This document shows, piece after piece, positions 24,395-32,711 of a stretch of 64,000 nt of DNA. Within the stretch, counting starts at the first letter, position 1. Each line of letters starts with the position of its first letter. The DNA comes from Nevskia sp. (lineage in GTDB: Bacteria; Pseudomonadota; Gammaproteobacteria; Nevskiales; Nevskiaceae), in contig JALNYU010000008.1 in assembly GCA_023229645.1 (NCBI GenBank), forward strand, positions 1 to 64,000. The letters are read 5' to 3'. The position numbers and the translations under genes were made by a program. A model generated the notes under the pieces. The model was not told the origin of the DNA. It ran no database searches and saw nothing but the letters and a program-made list of their open reading frames with translations.

Positions 24395-25066
24395 ATGGCT
24401 ACCCCGCTTATCGACTGGTCCGCGATCGACCACGTGCTGCTCGACATGGACGGCACCGTGCTTGACCTCGCCTACGACAACCACTTCTGGCTGCACCACG
24501 TGCCGCAACGTTACGCCGAACGCCACGGCTTAACGCTGGAAGAATCGCTGGCGCGGCTGCAGCCGGAATTTCACGCCGCACAGGGCACGCTGAATTGGTA
24601 TTGCCTGGACTACTGGAGCGCGCTGACGGAACTCGACATCGTCGCGCTAAAAACCGAACTCAAACACCGTATCGGCCTACTCCCTGGCAGCGAAGATTTC
24701 CTCAACGCGGTGCGCGCGACCGGCCGCGATCTTTGGCTGGTGACTAACGCGCATCCAGGCAGCTGGCGTTTAAAGCTCGACGAAACCGGCCTGCACGGCC
24801 ATTTCGATCGCGTCATCAGTTCCCATGACTGCGGCGCGCCGAAGGAAGATCCGCGCTTCTGGCCGGCGCTCCAAGCGCAGCACGCGTTCGATGCGCAGCG
24901 TGCACTGTTTGTCGACGACAGCCTGCCGGTGCTACGCGCGGCGCAGAACTACGGCATCCGCCATGTCGTCGCGATCGGCCATCCCGATTCAAGCGCATCG
25001 CGGCGCGACATCGCCGAATTTCCGGCCGTCGATCGGCTCGCGCAGCTTTTACCGATCGCGGCTTAG
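24395..25066 (+). CDS. yrfG: HAD-family GMP/IMP nucleotidase YrfG-like
   Basis: The 223-residue HAD hydrolase has motif I VLLDMDGTVLDLAYDN, motif II LVTNAHPGSW, the Lys in GAPKEDPRFW and motif IV LFVDDSLPVLRAA. The early segment DNHFWLHHVPQRYA is typical of YrfG-type purine nucleotidases. It is divergent from cysQ, a frequent partner. Its TAG stop overlaps the rhlB stop on the other strand (25063-25066), so any terminator for either gene would lie inside the other. Confidence 0.85.
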   Translation: MATPLIDWSAIDHVLLDMDGTVLDLAYDNHFWLHHVPQRYAERHGLTLEESLARLQPEFHAAQGTLNWYCLDYWSALTELDIVALKTELKHRIGLLPGSEDFLNAVRATGRDLWLVTNAHPGSWRLKLDETGLHGHFDRVISSHDCGAPKEDPRFWPALQAQHAFDAQRALFVDDSLPVLRAAQNYGIRHVVAIGHPDSSASRRDIAEFPAVDRLAQLLPIAA

Positions 25067-26379
25067 CGCCGCGGCCGGGTGCTCGGCGCCGGGCGACGCC
25101 CACCGCCGCCGCCGCTGCGCCGCCCCTGCGGCCGCCCAGAGCGCTCCCGCGCCGGCAGATTCGGCTTCAGGTAGTCGCTCGGCATCAGCGCATCGACATC
25201 GCCGAATTGCGGAATCCGCATGCCGATGGCTTTTTCGATGATCGGCAGCGAATAAACATAGGTTTCGCAGCATAACGAGATGGCATCACCGCTCGCACCC
25301 GCGCGCGCGGTCCGGCCGATGCGGTGGATGTAATCCTCGCCGTCTTGCGGTAAATCATAGTTCACCACGTGCGAGACATCTGGGATGTGCAGACCGCGCG
25401 CAGCGACATCCGTCGCGACCAACACCGGCAGTTCGCCGAGCTTGAATTCGCCCAGCAACCGCTCGCGCTTGTTTTGCGGGACATCACCCGACAACAAACC
25501 GGCGTTGTAACCATTGGCGATCAGCGCCGCCTGCACTTCTTCGGCATCGCGCTTAGTGTTGACGAATACCATCGTCCGAATCGGCGCATGGTGGCGCATC
25601 AGGCCGATCAGCAGCGGCAATTTATCGTCATTCGCGACGTGGATCAGCGACTGGCGAACGCGATCGGCCGTTACCTGCTCGGCAACGATTTCGATCCGCT
25701 CCGGGTTGTTCATGTGCTCGTACGCCAGCTCCAGCACGCGGTGCGAAAGCGTGGCCGAGAACAGATAATTCTGGCGCGAGCTGGCTTTCGGCATGCGCCG
25801 CAGCAGGTAACGAATATCGGCGATGAAGCCGAGATCAAACATCCGATCGGCTTCGTCCAACACCAGCACTTCTATGCCGTTGAGTTTGTATAAACCTTGT
25901 TTGAAGTAGTCGATCAAACGACCTGGGGTGCCGATCAAGATGTCGATGCCACCGGCAATCGCGCTTTTCTGCGTGTCGTAACCGGTGCCGCCGTAAACTG
26001 CGGCCATTTTTAGCCCGGTGTGGGCGCCCAATTGCTGCGCATCGTTATAGATCTGCAGCGCCAATTCGCGCGTCGGCGCCAAAACATAGGCGCGCGGCTG
26101 GCCTTCTTCGCCGATGCGCGGCTGGGTCAGCAGATGGTTCATCGTCGCGAGCAAAAACGCTGCCGTTTTTCCGGTGCCGGTCTGCGCTTGCCCAGCCAGA
26201 TCGCGACCTTCCAGCGCCAGCGGCAGCGTTGCCGCCTGGATTGGCGTGCAATGGCTATAGCCCATCGCGGCCAAGCTGCTCTGCAGGGTCGGGTGCAATG
26301 CCAAACTGGCGAAAGAAACAGTGCTTAAATGCTGGGGACGCGGCGCCTCGGAGGCAGGTGCGTCAGATAAGGCTTGCAT
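25063..26379 (-). CDS. rhlB: ATP-dependent RNA helicase RhlB
   Basis: The 438-residue DEAD-box helicase has the Q motif (CTPIQAATLP), AQTGTGKTAAF (I), PTRELALQI (Ia), VLDEADRMFDLGF (II), FSATLSHRV (III), ATDVAARGLHIPDV (V) and HRIGRTARAG (VI). The last 35 residues are Arg/Gly/Pro-rich (GRRSGGGGGRRPAP), an RNA-binding style tail; RhlB proteins use a basic tail with RNase E. It is divergent from trxA-rho, linking RNA decay and termination genes. Confidence 0.93.
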   Translation of the reverse strand: MQALSDAPASEAPRPQHLSTVSFASLALHPTLQSSLAAMGYSHCTPIQAATLPLALEGRDLAGQAQTGTGKTAAFLLATMNHLLTQPRIGEEGQPRAYVLAPTRELALQIYNDAQQLGAHTGLKMAAVYGGTGYDTQKSAIAGGIDILIGTPGRLIDYFKQGLYKLNGIEVLVLDEADRMFDLGFIADIRYLLRRMPKASSRQNYLFSATLSHRVLELAYEHMNNPERIEIVAEQVTADRVRQSLIHVANDDKLPLLIGLMRHHAPIRTMVFVNTKRDAEEVQAALIANGYNAGLLSGDVPQNKRERLLGEFKLGELPVLVATDVAARGLHIPDVSHVVNYDLPQDGEDYIHRIGRTARAGASGDAISLCCETYVYSLPIIEKAIGMRIPQFGDVDALMPSDYLKPNLPARERSGRPQGRRSGGGGGRRPAPSTRPRR

Positions 26380-26632
26380 TTGATCGGGACTTGGATTGAA
26401 ATAAGGACGACGAATTCACGACTGTACCGCGCACCAGAAAGCGTCGCGTAAAATCACAGTCGCTACCGCTTAAAATATTCCATCTATTAAAGCAGATCAT
26501 TCAGGTGTGCGCATTGAACCTGCGCAGCCCGGCCCCACCTTAAAGACTTAAGAAGCGTTATAGCGCCTTCCTGAGACTTCAAACTTTCCCAAGCTGGCCC
26601 ACGGCCTACCAGTACTATCGCGGAGTATATAC

Positions 26633-26968
26633 ATGAGTCAGAACATTTCGGCCGTAACAGACGCCAGCTTTGAGGCTGACGTGCTGAAGAGTGATGTCCC
26701 CGTCTTAGTTGATTTCTGGGCTGAGTGGTGCGGGCCTTGCAAGATGATTGCGCCGGTGCTCGAACAGATTGCTTCGGATACCCAGGGCAAGCTCAAGATC
26801 GTCAAGCTGAATGTTGACGAAAACCCCGGCACACCGCCGAAATTCGCGATCCGCGGCATCCCGACGCTGATCCTGTTTAAGAACGGCCAAGTGGCCGCCA
26901 CGCAGGTCGGCGCCGTGCATAAGGCGCAGCTCAGCGCTTTCGTGCAGCCGCACCTCGCAACAGCCTGA
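26633..26968 (+). CDS. trxA: thioredoxin
   Basis: The 111-residue thioredoxin has the redox centre FWAEWCGPCKMIAP and cis-Pro loop RGIPTLILFKNG. It reduces cytoplasmic disulfides and could serve ArsC here. The segment NPGTPPKFAIRG replaces the common NP.TA.KY.IRG. It is preceded by GGAG and followed after 16 bp by rho. Confidence 0.96.
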   Translation: MSQNISAVTDASFEADVLKSDVPVLVDFWAEWCGPCKMIAPVLEQIASDTQGKLKIVKLNVDENPGTPPKFAIRGIPTLILFKNGQVAATQVGAVHKAQLSAFVQPHLATA

Positions 26969-26984
26969 AAAATCGACTTCATTC

Positions 26985-28661
26985 ATGATCAAGCATCGTC
27001 GCCGCCCGCATTATTCCAACGGCCATAACAGCGGGAATAACGGCAATCCGAACAGTAACGGCAATGGCAATCGAAGCGACGGCAATCGCGGCAATAGCAA
27101 TCGTAACGATGGCTTTCCCGCGGATATCGACGAGCTTGAGGCCAATGAAGGCGAAACCGGCGGCGACGCTGCAGTTGTCGTAGCGCCTCCGCCGGTTCAG
27201 CACAATCGCCGACGCAACGGGCAACAAAACGCCCAGCGCAATAACAACAACAGCAATAACAACGGTGGCGGCGACCCCGGCAATAGCGGTACGCCCGGCA
27301 ACATCAGCGAAGCGCCGAGCGGCGACGAAAACGGTGATGACAACGGCGAAAACCCCGCTGTTTCAACAGAGCCCGTCGCCCCGCGCGAACCGCCGAAAGT
27401 CGTTTACATCTCAGATTTAAAGCGCAAAACCGCGGCCGAGTTGCTCGAAACTGCGGAATCGATGGGCTTGGAAAACATCGCCCGCGCTCGCAAGCAGGAT
27501 GTCGTGTTCCAGCTGCTGCGCGCGGCCGCGCGGCGCGGTGACCACATCCAGGCCGAAGGCGTGCTCGAAATCATGCAGGACGGCTACGGCTTCCTGCGTG
27601 GCCCCGATAGCTCCTATCTCGCCGGCCCAGACGACGTTTACATCTCACCGAGCCAGATCCGCCGTTTTAGCCTGCGCACTGGCGACACCGTTTCTGGCCG
27701 CGTCCGCTCGCCGAAAGACAACGAGCGCTACTTCGCGCTGCTGAAAGTCGACACGATCAACTACGAAGCGCCGGAAGTTTCAAAGAAGAAAGTTAACTTC
27801 GAGAACTTAACGCCGCTGTTCGCCGACGAGCAGTACAAGATGGAACGCGGCAACGGCACGACTGAAGACATCACCGCCCGCGTGATTGATATCGTCGCAC
27901 CGTTCGGCAAAGGCCAGCGCGGCCTGATCGTCTCGCCACCGAAAGCCGGTAAAACGATGTTGATGCAAAACGTCGCGCAGAGCATCGCCGCGAACTACCC
28001 AGACGTCTATCTGATCGTGCTGCTGATCGACGAACGTCCGGAAGAAGTGACGGATATGCAGCGTACGGTGCGCGGCGAAGTCATTTCCTCGACGTTCGAT
28101 GAGCCGGCAACCCGTCACGTGCAAGTCGCCGAAATGGTGATCGAAAAGGCCAAACGCCTGGTCGAACACAAGCGCGATGTCGTGATTCTGCTGGACTCGA
28201 TCACCCGCCTTGCCCGCGCGTTCAACACCGTTGCGCCGTCATCCGGCAAAGTGCTATCGGGCGGTGTTGACGCCAACGCCCTGCAGAAGCCGAAACGCTT
28301 CTTCGGCGCCGCGCGCAATGTCGAGGAAGGTGGCAGCTTGACCATCATCGCCACGGCGCTGATCGATACCGGCTCGAAGATGGACGAAGTCATCTACGAA
28401 GAATTCAAGGGCACCGGCAACATGGAGCTGCACCTTGAGCGCCGCATCGCCGAAAAACGCGTGTTCCCGGCGATCAACATCAACCGCTCCGGCACTCGTA
28501 AAGAAGAGCTGATGCTCGATCCGGCCGATCTGCAGAAGATCTGGATCCTGCGCAAGTTGTTGCACTCGATGGACGAACTCGCGGCAATGGAATTGTTGTT
28601 CGACCGCATGCGCGGCACGAAGACCAACTCCGACTTCTTCGATTCGATGAAGCGCAACTAA
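26985..28661 (+). CDS. rho: transcription termination factor Rho with Asn-rich N-terminal extension
   Basis: The 558-residue hexameric RNA helicase ends factor-dependent transcription. The core (from about residue 140) matches compact Rho: LENIARARKQDVVFQLLRAA, the RNA-binding EGVLEIMQDGYGFLR, Walker A SPPKAGKTMLMQ, VLLIDERPEEVTDM, the Q/R-loops and LLHSMDELAAME near the end. Before it lies a ~138-residue low-complexity region very rich in Asn, Gly and Ser (SGNNGNPNSNGNGN, NAQRNNNNSNNNGGG) with acidic and Arg patches. No internal Met could start the core alone. Such inserts occur in Rho of some lineages and can phase-separate or aggregate. Confidence 0.96.
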   Translation: MIKHRRRPHYSNGHNSGNNGNPNSNGNGNRSDGNRGNSNRNDGFPADIDELEANEGETGGDAAVVVAPPPVQHNRRRNGQQNAQRNNNNSNNNGGGDPGNSGTPGNISEAPSGDENGDDNGENPAVSTEPVAPREPPKVVYISDLKRKTAAELLETAESMGLENIARARKQDVVFQLLRAAARRGDHIQAEGVLEIMQDGYGFLRGPDSSYLAGPDDVYISPSQIRRFSLRTGDTVSGRVRSPKDNERYFALLKVDTINYEAPEVSKKKVNFENLTPLFADEQYKMERGNGTTEDITARVIDIVAPFGKGQRGLIVSPPKAGKTMLMQNVAQSIAANYPDVYLIVLLIDERPEEVTDMQRTVRGEVISSTFDEPATRHVQVAEMVIEKAKRLVEHKRDVVILLDSITRLARAFNTVAPSSGKVLSGGVDANALQKPKRFFGAARNVEEGGSLTIIATALIDTGSKMDEVIYEEFKGTGNMELHLERRIAEKRVFPAININRSGTRKEELMLDPADLQKIWILRKLLHSMDELAAMELLFDRMRGTKTNSDFFDSMKRN

Positions 28662-28677
28662 TCCGGCGTCGGATTGA

Positions 28678-28712
28678 GAAAAAGCCCGCGGCGTTTGCTG
28701 CGGGCTTTTTTA
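28678..28712 (+). terminator. intrinsic terminator of rho
   Basis: AAAGCCCGC (28681-28689) and GCGGGCTTT (28700-28708) form a 9-bp stem followed by TTT. A short inner pair extends it. It is preceded by AAAA, so it may act in both directions. Confidence 0.92.
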
Positions 28713-28754
28713 TTGGTGCGCGCCAGCGGTGGGGCTACCGGCGCGGTCTTGAGT

Positions 28755-28928
28755 TCATCGATAAACCGACAACATTCCGGCTCGGCCATACCAGTGCGCC
28801 AACCACGCGAAACGCGGCCGCGGCAACTGCGGGCCCGTTGTCGTGCGCACCTGCGGCATTGTTTGCGCCGCGGCCTTGGGCAGCAAAAGCTGCGGAATTT
28901 CTAGGGTTTGTTTCAGCGCTGGGTTCAT
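28755..28928 (-). CDS. small protein, unknown function
   Basis: This ORF encodes 57 residues: MNPALKQTLEIPQLLLPKAA, then a Pro/Arg-rich middle (GPQLPRPRFAWLAHW) and an end YGRAGMLSVYR. The ATG follows a good ribosome binding site (AGGAG, eight bases upstream). It lies between the rho terminator and a divergent LysR gene, the arrangement in which a LysR protein often controls its neighbour. I recognise no family. The composition (Trp, Tyr, Arg near the C-terminus) resembles small DUF1127-like proteins only loosely. Confidence 0.42.
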   Translation of the reverse strand: MNPALKQTLEIPQLLLPKAAAQTMPQVRTTTGPQLPRPRFAWLAHWYGRAGMLSVYR

Positions 28929-29090
28929 GGCTCGCTCCTACTAGCGTTCAGATTCGCATTCTGATTTCGCATTAGTCAGCGCCGCGCGCTAGGCTATAAC
29001 GAAAGCAGATTATGTTGACAGCGCGAATTTTGAGCGTGTTAGCAACGCGGCTCAAACGATCTATTCGTATCTCTTGCATGAGTAACTGGA

Positions 29091-30044
29091 ATGCGTGATG
29101 CCGCACCCAAACGCCGCCGCGATCTTCCCCCGCTCGATCTCCTGCGCGGCTTTGAAGCCGCCGCGCGAACGCTGAGCTTTACCCAGGCCGCCGCCGAATT
29201 GTTCGTCACCCAATCGGCAATCAGCCGCCAAATCCGCGCGTTGGAAGACGATCTCGGCGTTCCCCTATTCGAACGCAAACACCGCGCACTAGCACTAACC
29301 GACGCAGGCATCGCGCTACAACGCAGCGTCAGCGCCGCGCTCACGCAATTGCGTGAAACGGTGCAGCAGATCAGCAACGCCGACGCCGTGCACATGCTCA
29401 CGGTCACTACGACCGTCACCTTCGCCTCGCTGTGGCTCATCCCGCGCCTGCCGCTATTCCGCCGGCTACACCCCAAAATCGACGTGCGCATCTCCGCCAA
29501 TGACGCCACAGTGGACCTGACGCGCGACCGTATCGACATCGCGATTCGCTACTGTGCACCGCGCGCAGCGCCGGCCGTTGCGGTCAAGCTATTTGGCGAA
29601 GAAGTAGTGCCCGTCTGCAACCCGGCGTTGTTGAAAGACGCCGGCCGACCGCTGCGGACCCCGGAAGATTTACGCCATCATGTCTTGCTCGGCATCGACG
29701 GCGCCACGATCAGCTTCCCGTGGCTGGACTGGGGCGCGTGGCTAGCGGCGATGTCGCTGAACACGCTAACACCGGATGGCGAAGTCATGTTCAGCCACTA
29801 CGACCAAATGATCCAAGCCGCAATGGACGGCCAAGGCATCGCACTGGGCCGCATGCCGCTGTTGGCAGAACTAATGCGCCAAGGCCGCTTAGTATCGCCA
29901 TTCGACCAACCGCGCCGACCCAAAAACTGGCGCACGCCAACACGCGCCTTTTACGCCATCGTCGAAGAAGGTGCCGCGCAACGCAGCGAAACGCGCCATT
30001 TCGTTGACTGGCTTACGGCTGAGGCTGGGCGAGATAGTGCCTGA
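29091..30044 (+). CDS. LysR-family regulator, GcvA-like
   Basis: The 317-residue regulator has an N-terminal winged helix (LLRGFEAAARTLSFTQAAAE, VTQSAISRQIRALEDDLG) and an inducer-binding domain from about residue 100. TVTFASLWLIPRLPLF and DRIDIAIRY are typical of the GcvA/AmpR branch. The first 12 residues are basic. The effector is unknown. The likely target is the divergent small ORF or itself. An IS701-type element inserted 66 bp after the stop has separated it from whatever once followed. Confidence 0.88.
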   Translation: MRDAAPKRRRDLPPLDLLRGFEAAARTLSFTQAAAELFVTQSAISRQIRALEDDLGVPLFERKHRALALTDAGIALQRSVSAALTQLRETVQQISNADAVHMLTVTTTVTFASLWLIPRLPLFRRLHPKIDVRISANDATVDLTRDRIDIAIRYCAPRAAPAVAVKLFGEEVVPVCNPALLKDAGRPLRTPEDLRHHVLLGIDGATISFPWLDWGAWLAAMSLNTLTPDGEVMFSHYDQMIQAAMDGQGIALGRMPLLAELMRQGRLVSPFDQPRRPKNWRTPTRAFYAIVEEGAAQRSETRHFVDWLTAEAGRDSA

Positions 30045-30106
30045 ATGGCATCGCGCTGCGTCATTACTTGAGATCGGCGCGCCCCAACCTTGGCGTGCAG
30101 AAGCCA

Positions 30107-31585
30107 CTAATCTTACTGTGTCAATAAAATAAAGCTACTATGGTACTTTCTTCAAGCAGGAGATGAACTGCGATGAAGGCGAGCGAACGGTTTGATGCGT
30201 ACCTGGATTATCTGTCCGACGGATTGGGTCATGCGGATCGGGACGCGGGTCTTCGAGGCTACTGCACGGGGTTGATGCTGCCGCTGACGCGCAAGAGCGT
30301 GGAGCCGATGGCGGCGGGGCTGGATCCGTTGCATGTCCGGGCCCGGCATCAATCCCTGCACCATTTCGTGGCGAAGGCCGATTGGTCGGATGCGGAGATG
30401 CTGCGTCGGATTCGGGACTGGGTGATGCCGAAGCTCGGGCTCGACACCGGGGGTTTCTGGATCGTCGACGACACCGGGTTTCCGAAGAAGGGCAAGCATT
30501 CGGTCGGCGTGGCGCGGCAGTACTGCGGCGTCCTCGGTAAGCAGGACAATTGCCAGGTGGCGGTGAGCGTGTCGCTGGCCAGTGCGTCAGGGAGCCTGCC
30601 GGTGAGTTGGCAGTTGTATCTACCTAAGGCTTGGGCCGACGATCCTGCACGTCGGCAGAAAGCCGGCGTTCCGGACGCGATGGCGTTCGCGACCAAGCCC
30701 GAGATGGCCTTGCAGCACCTCGCGTCCCTGCTGGCGGAAGGGTTGCCGCCGTACTGCGTGCTGGCCGATGCAGGCTACGGCGTCGACACCGCGTTCCGAA
30801 ACGGACTGACGGATCTGGGACTGCCCTACGTCGTCGGCATCACCTCGGCGATCAGCGTCTGGCCGCCGGAGATCGAGCCTTTGCCGCCAAAGCCTTGGAA
30901 GGGAAAGGGCCGCCCGCCCTCGCAACCACGACGCACGGCTGATCGTCAGTCGATGTCAGTCAAAGCGTTGGCGATGGCGCTGCCGACCGAGCGCTACCAG
31001 ACCGTCCATTGGCGGGAAGGCACGAATCAGACGCTGTCCAACCGCTTCGCCGCCGTCCGCGTCCGCCATGCCGGCAGCAACATCGGCCGCACGCGACTGT
31101 GGCCGCAGCAATGGCTGCTCATCGAATGGCCCGAACACCAATCCGAGCCAGAGAAGTACGCCCTATCGACACTGCCCGAAACCGCGACACTCGATGAACT
31201 CGTCGGCATCGCGCATCAGCGCTGGCGCATCGAGCGGGACTACCAGGAGCTCAAGCAGGAATTCGGCTTGGGCCATTACGAAGGACGTGGCTGGCGCGGC
31301 TTTCATCACCACGCCAGCTTGAGCATTGCCGCCTACGGCTTCCTGGTCGCCGAACGACTCGCCGGACACAAGCCGGGCGCCCAAAAAAACCGCATTCGAC
31401 GCCAAACACCTGCCGTACCCGAAGATTTCATCCCGCGCGGGACTCCGCAGAGCTCAGCGGCACGTCCCCAACTCCATCCCAACCCTGCGCCATCTACTCA
31501 GCGCAGCGCTCGCCGAAACGCTACCCAGATGTCCGTGCTGCGGACTTCGGAACCTCAAGTTACGTTTGTGACACAGTAAGACTAA
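30107..31585 (+). mobile_element. IS701-family insertion sequence, complete with 4-bp target duplication
   Basis: The element runs 30111-31581 (1471 bp) with 13-bp perfect terminal inverted repeats TCTTACTGTGTCA (30111-30123) and TGACACAGTAAGA (31569-31581). It is flanked by CTAA at 30107-30110 and 31582-31585. A four-base CTAA duplication fits the YTAR target preference of IS701-type elements. It contains one transposase gene. Clean ends and an intact duplication point to a recent insertion. Confidence 0.92.
30173..31579 (+). CDS. IS701-family transposase with frameshifted C-terminus
   Basis: The 468-residue DDE transposase cuts and joins the IS ends. Catalytic residues lie in GFWIVDDTGFPKKG (near residue 100), LADAGYGVDT (near 194) and IERDYQELKQEFGLGHYEGR (near 355). 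After HKPGAQK the reading frame looks wrong: the +1 frame encodes KTAFDAKHLPYPK, then RRAQRHVPNSIPTLRHLL and LPRCPCC, the expected family C-terminus, ending at a TGA inside the right repeat (31569-31571). The switch is at A7 (31383-31389), so one extra A or programmed slippage changes the last ~65 residues. The catalytic core is intact. Confidence 0.85.
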   Translation: MKASERFDAYLDYLSDGLGHADRDAGLRGYCTGLMLPLTRKSVEPMAAGLDPLHVRARHQSLHHFVAKADWSDAEMLRRIRDWVMPKLGLDTGGFWIVDDTGFPKKGKHSVGVARQYCGVLGKQDNCQVAVSVSLASASGSLPVSWQLYLPKAWADDPARRQKAGVPDAMAFATKPEMALQHLASLLAEGLPPYCVLADAGYGVDTAFRNGLTDLGLPYVVGITSAISVWPPEIEPLPPKPWKGKGRPPSQPRRTADRQSMSVKALAMALPTERYQTVHWREGTNQTLSNRFAAVRVRHAGSNIGRTRLWPQQWLLIEWPEHQSEPEKYALSTLPETATLDELVGIAHQRWRIERDYQELKQEFGLGHYEGRGWRGFHHHASLSIAAYGFLVAERLAGHKPGAQKNRIRRQTPAVPEDFIPRGTPQSSAARPQLHPNPAPSTQRSARRNATQMSVLRTSEPQVTFVTQ

Positions 31586-32094
31586 GAAATCTCTGAAAAA
31601 TCTTCGCCGAATGGATTCTTCAGCGATCAATTTTACTTGAAGCTTTTGAATCGGCCCAATGATTCTCTTCGAGACACCATTCGCCTTGCTTTATGGTTTC
31701 CTGTGGGAACGCCGCCCACCAACAGGATTAGAGACGGCAGCGCTGGCTTTCGTGGCAATGCGTATCCTCCCCTACTTGGCGGCACATCACCGGCAGCCCT
31801 GACATGACCCACGCTCAGCACACGTCCCAGACATAACACGGCCCTGACATTACGCGCAGAGCGCGCGCGCTGTTACTTGGATTCCCACCAACGCACTCGG
31901 GGAAAACCCCGGAAAACTTTACAAGTGCGCCTCCAAATTTGATCCCTGCATGACCATGTATGGCCGGGTTTAATGCAATAAAATGATGTATGATTCATTT
32001 TCCATATACAGGATTTGGCCGATAAATAAGCCTCCCCTGCAGTGGATTCGGTGAAAGCGTTTGTTCAACACTAATCAACAAGGAGAGTCAACCA
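31586..32094. other. gene-poor stretch after the IS element
   Basis: No supported gene. A minus-strand ORF of 68 codons at 31633-31839 lacks recognisable similarity or a ribosome binding site. GCCCTGACAT occurs twice (31796-31805, 31841-31850). CGGGG-AAAA-CCCCG at 31899-31911 is a short hairpin. From about 31960 the DNA becomes AT-rich (TTTAATGCAATAAAATGATG) and probably holds the promoter of the secreted-protein gene at 32095. Confidence 0.5.
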
Positions 32095-32436
32095 ATGTTT
32101 GCATCATCCATTAAAGCTATTGTCGGTGCAGCACTGTTCGTCGGTGCGAGCGTGGCAAGCGCTCAAACTGTAACGTATTTCCAATCTGAATTTAATTGTA
32201 ATAATGGAGCAATTATTTTTAGCTGGGACTACTCCAACGCAAGCTCTGTCGTTCTTCAGAGAAATTTATTTTCTTCATGGTCGACGATCTACCAGGGTGC
32301 GGGCTTCGGTTTTATCTATAACAATCAAACTCGGGGAACAACGAGCACATATCGCCTTCAGGCATGCTCAGGGACAACCTGCGGCGACTACCAATACGTG
32401 ACCGTTCAGTCTCCACTTCACTGCGTTACTCAATAA
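32095..32436 (+). CDS. small secreted protein with fibronectin-III-like domain
   Basis: The 113-residue ORF begins with ATG after a strong ribosome binding site (AAGGAGAG). The signal peptide is about residues 1-23 (AIVGAALFVGASVASAQ). The mature ~90 residues look like one small beta-sandwich: FSWDYSNASSVVLQRN, then TTSTYRLQACSGTTCGDYQY. The last segment, with its paired cysteines, resembles the F/G strands of fibronectin-III-like modules. Four cysteines suggest disulfides. AT-rich codons, unlike the neighbours, and the adjacent IS suggest transfer. Function unknown; adhesion or a bound ligand would be speculation. Confidence 0.68.
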   Translation: MFASSIKAIVGAALFVGASVASAQTVTYFQSEFNCNNGAIIFSWDYSNASSVVLQRNLFSSWSTIYQGAGFGFIYNNQTRGTTSTYRLQACSGTTCGDYQYVTVQSPLHCVTQ

Positions 32437-32508
32437 GCGCCAAGCTTCCTAGTAGGAGCTGATGCAAATCGAGCATATTCCTGATTGCGCGTCAAATTCA
32501 GCCGCACT

Positions 32509-32553
32509 CAACTACCCCCTGCAACGCTGGGGGTAGTTGACAAAATACCCCCT
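32509..32553. repeat. strong hairpin with a competing third arm
   Basis: CAACTACCCCC (32509-32519) pairs perfectly with GGGGGTAGTTG (32529-32539) across a nine-base loop. A second TACCCCC at 32547-32553 can also pair with GGGGGTA (32529-32535). No T tract follows, so it is not a classic terminator for the gene at 32095, although it may be its 3' end signal. Confidence 0.65.
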
Positions 32554-32711
32554 GAATGACGCCACAATAACGCAAATGGCCTTAAGGCGCCGCGCTCCAC
32601 GCCCCCTATCAGGCGGCAACATGCGCAGTCTCTAACGTTTAATAAGGCTTGTCCTGGCCTCAACACGCAAGACCGAGCACTACGTCGAGATCGTGCGCCA
32701 AGTGCAGCGCG

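Noticed and set aside
31633..31839. Minus-strand ORF after the IS element
   Set aside because: Its translation (LPSLILLVGGVPTGNHKARR) is suggestive, but there is no ribosome binding site, no recognised family and no conserved context, so it is only mentioned under the intergenic entry.
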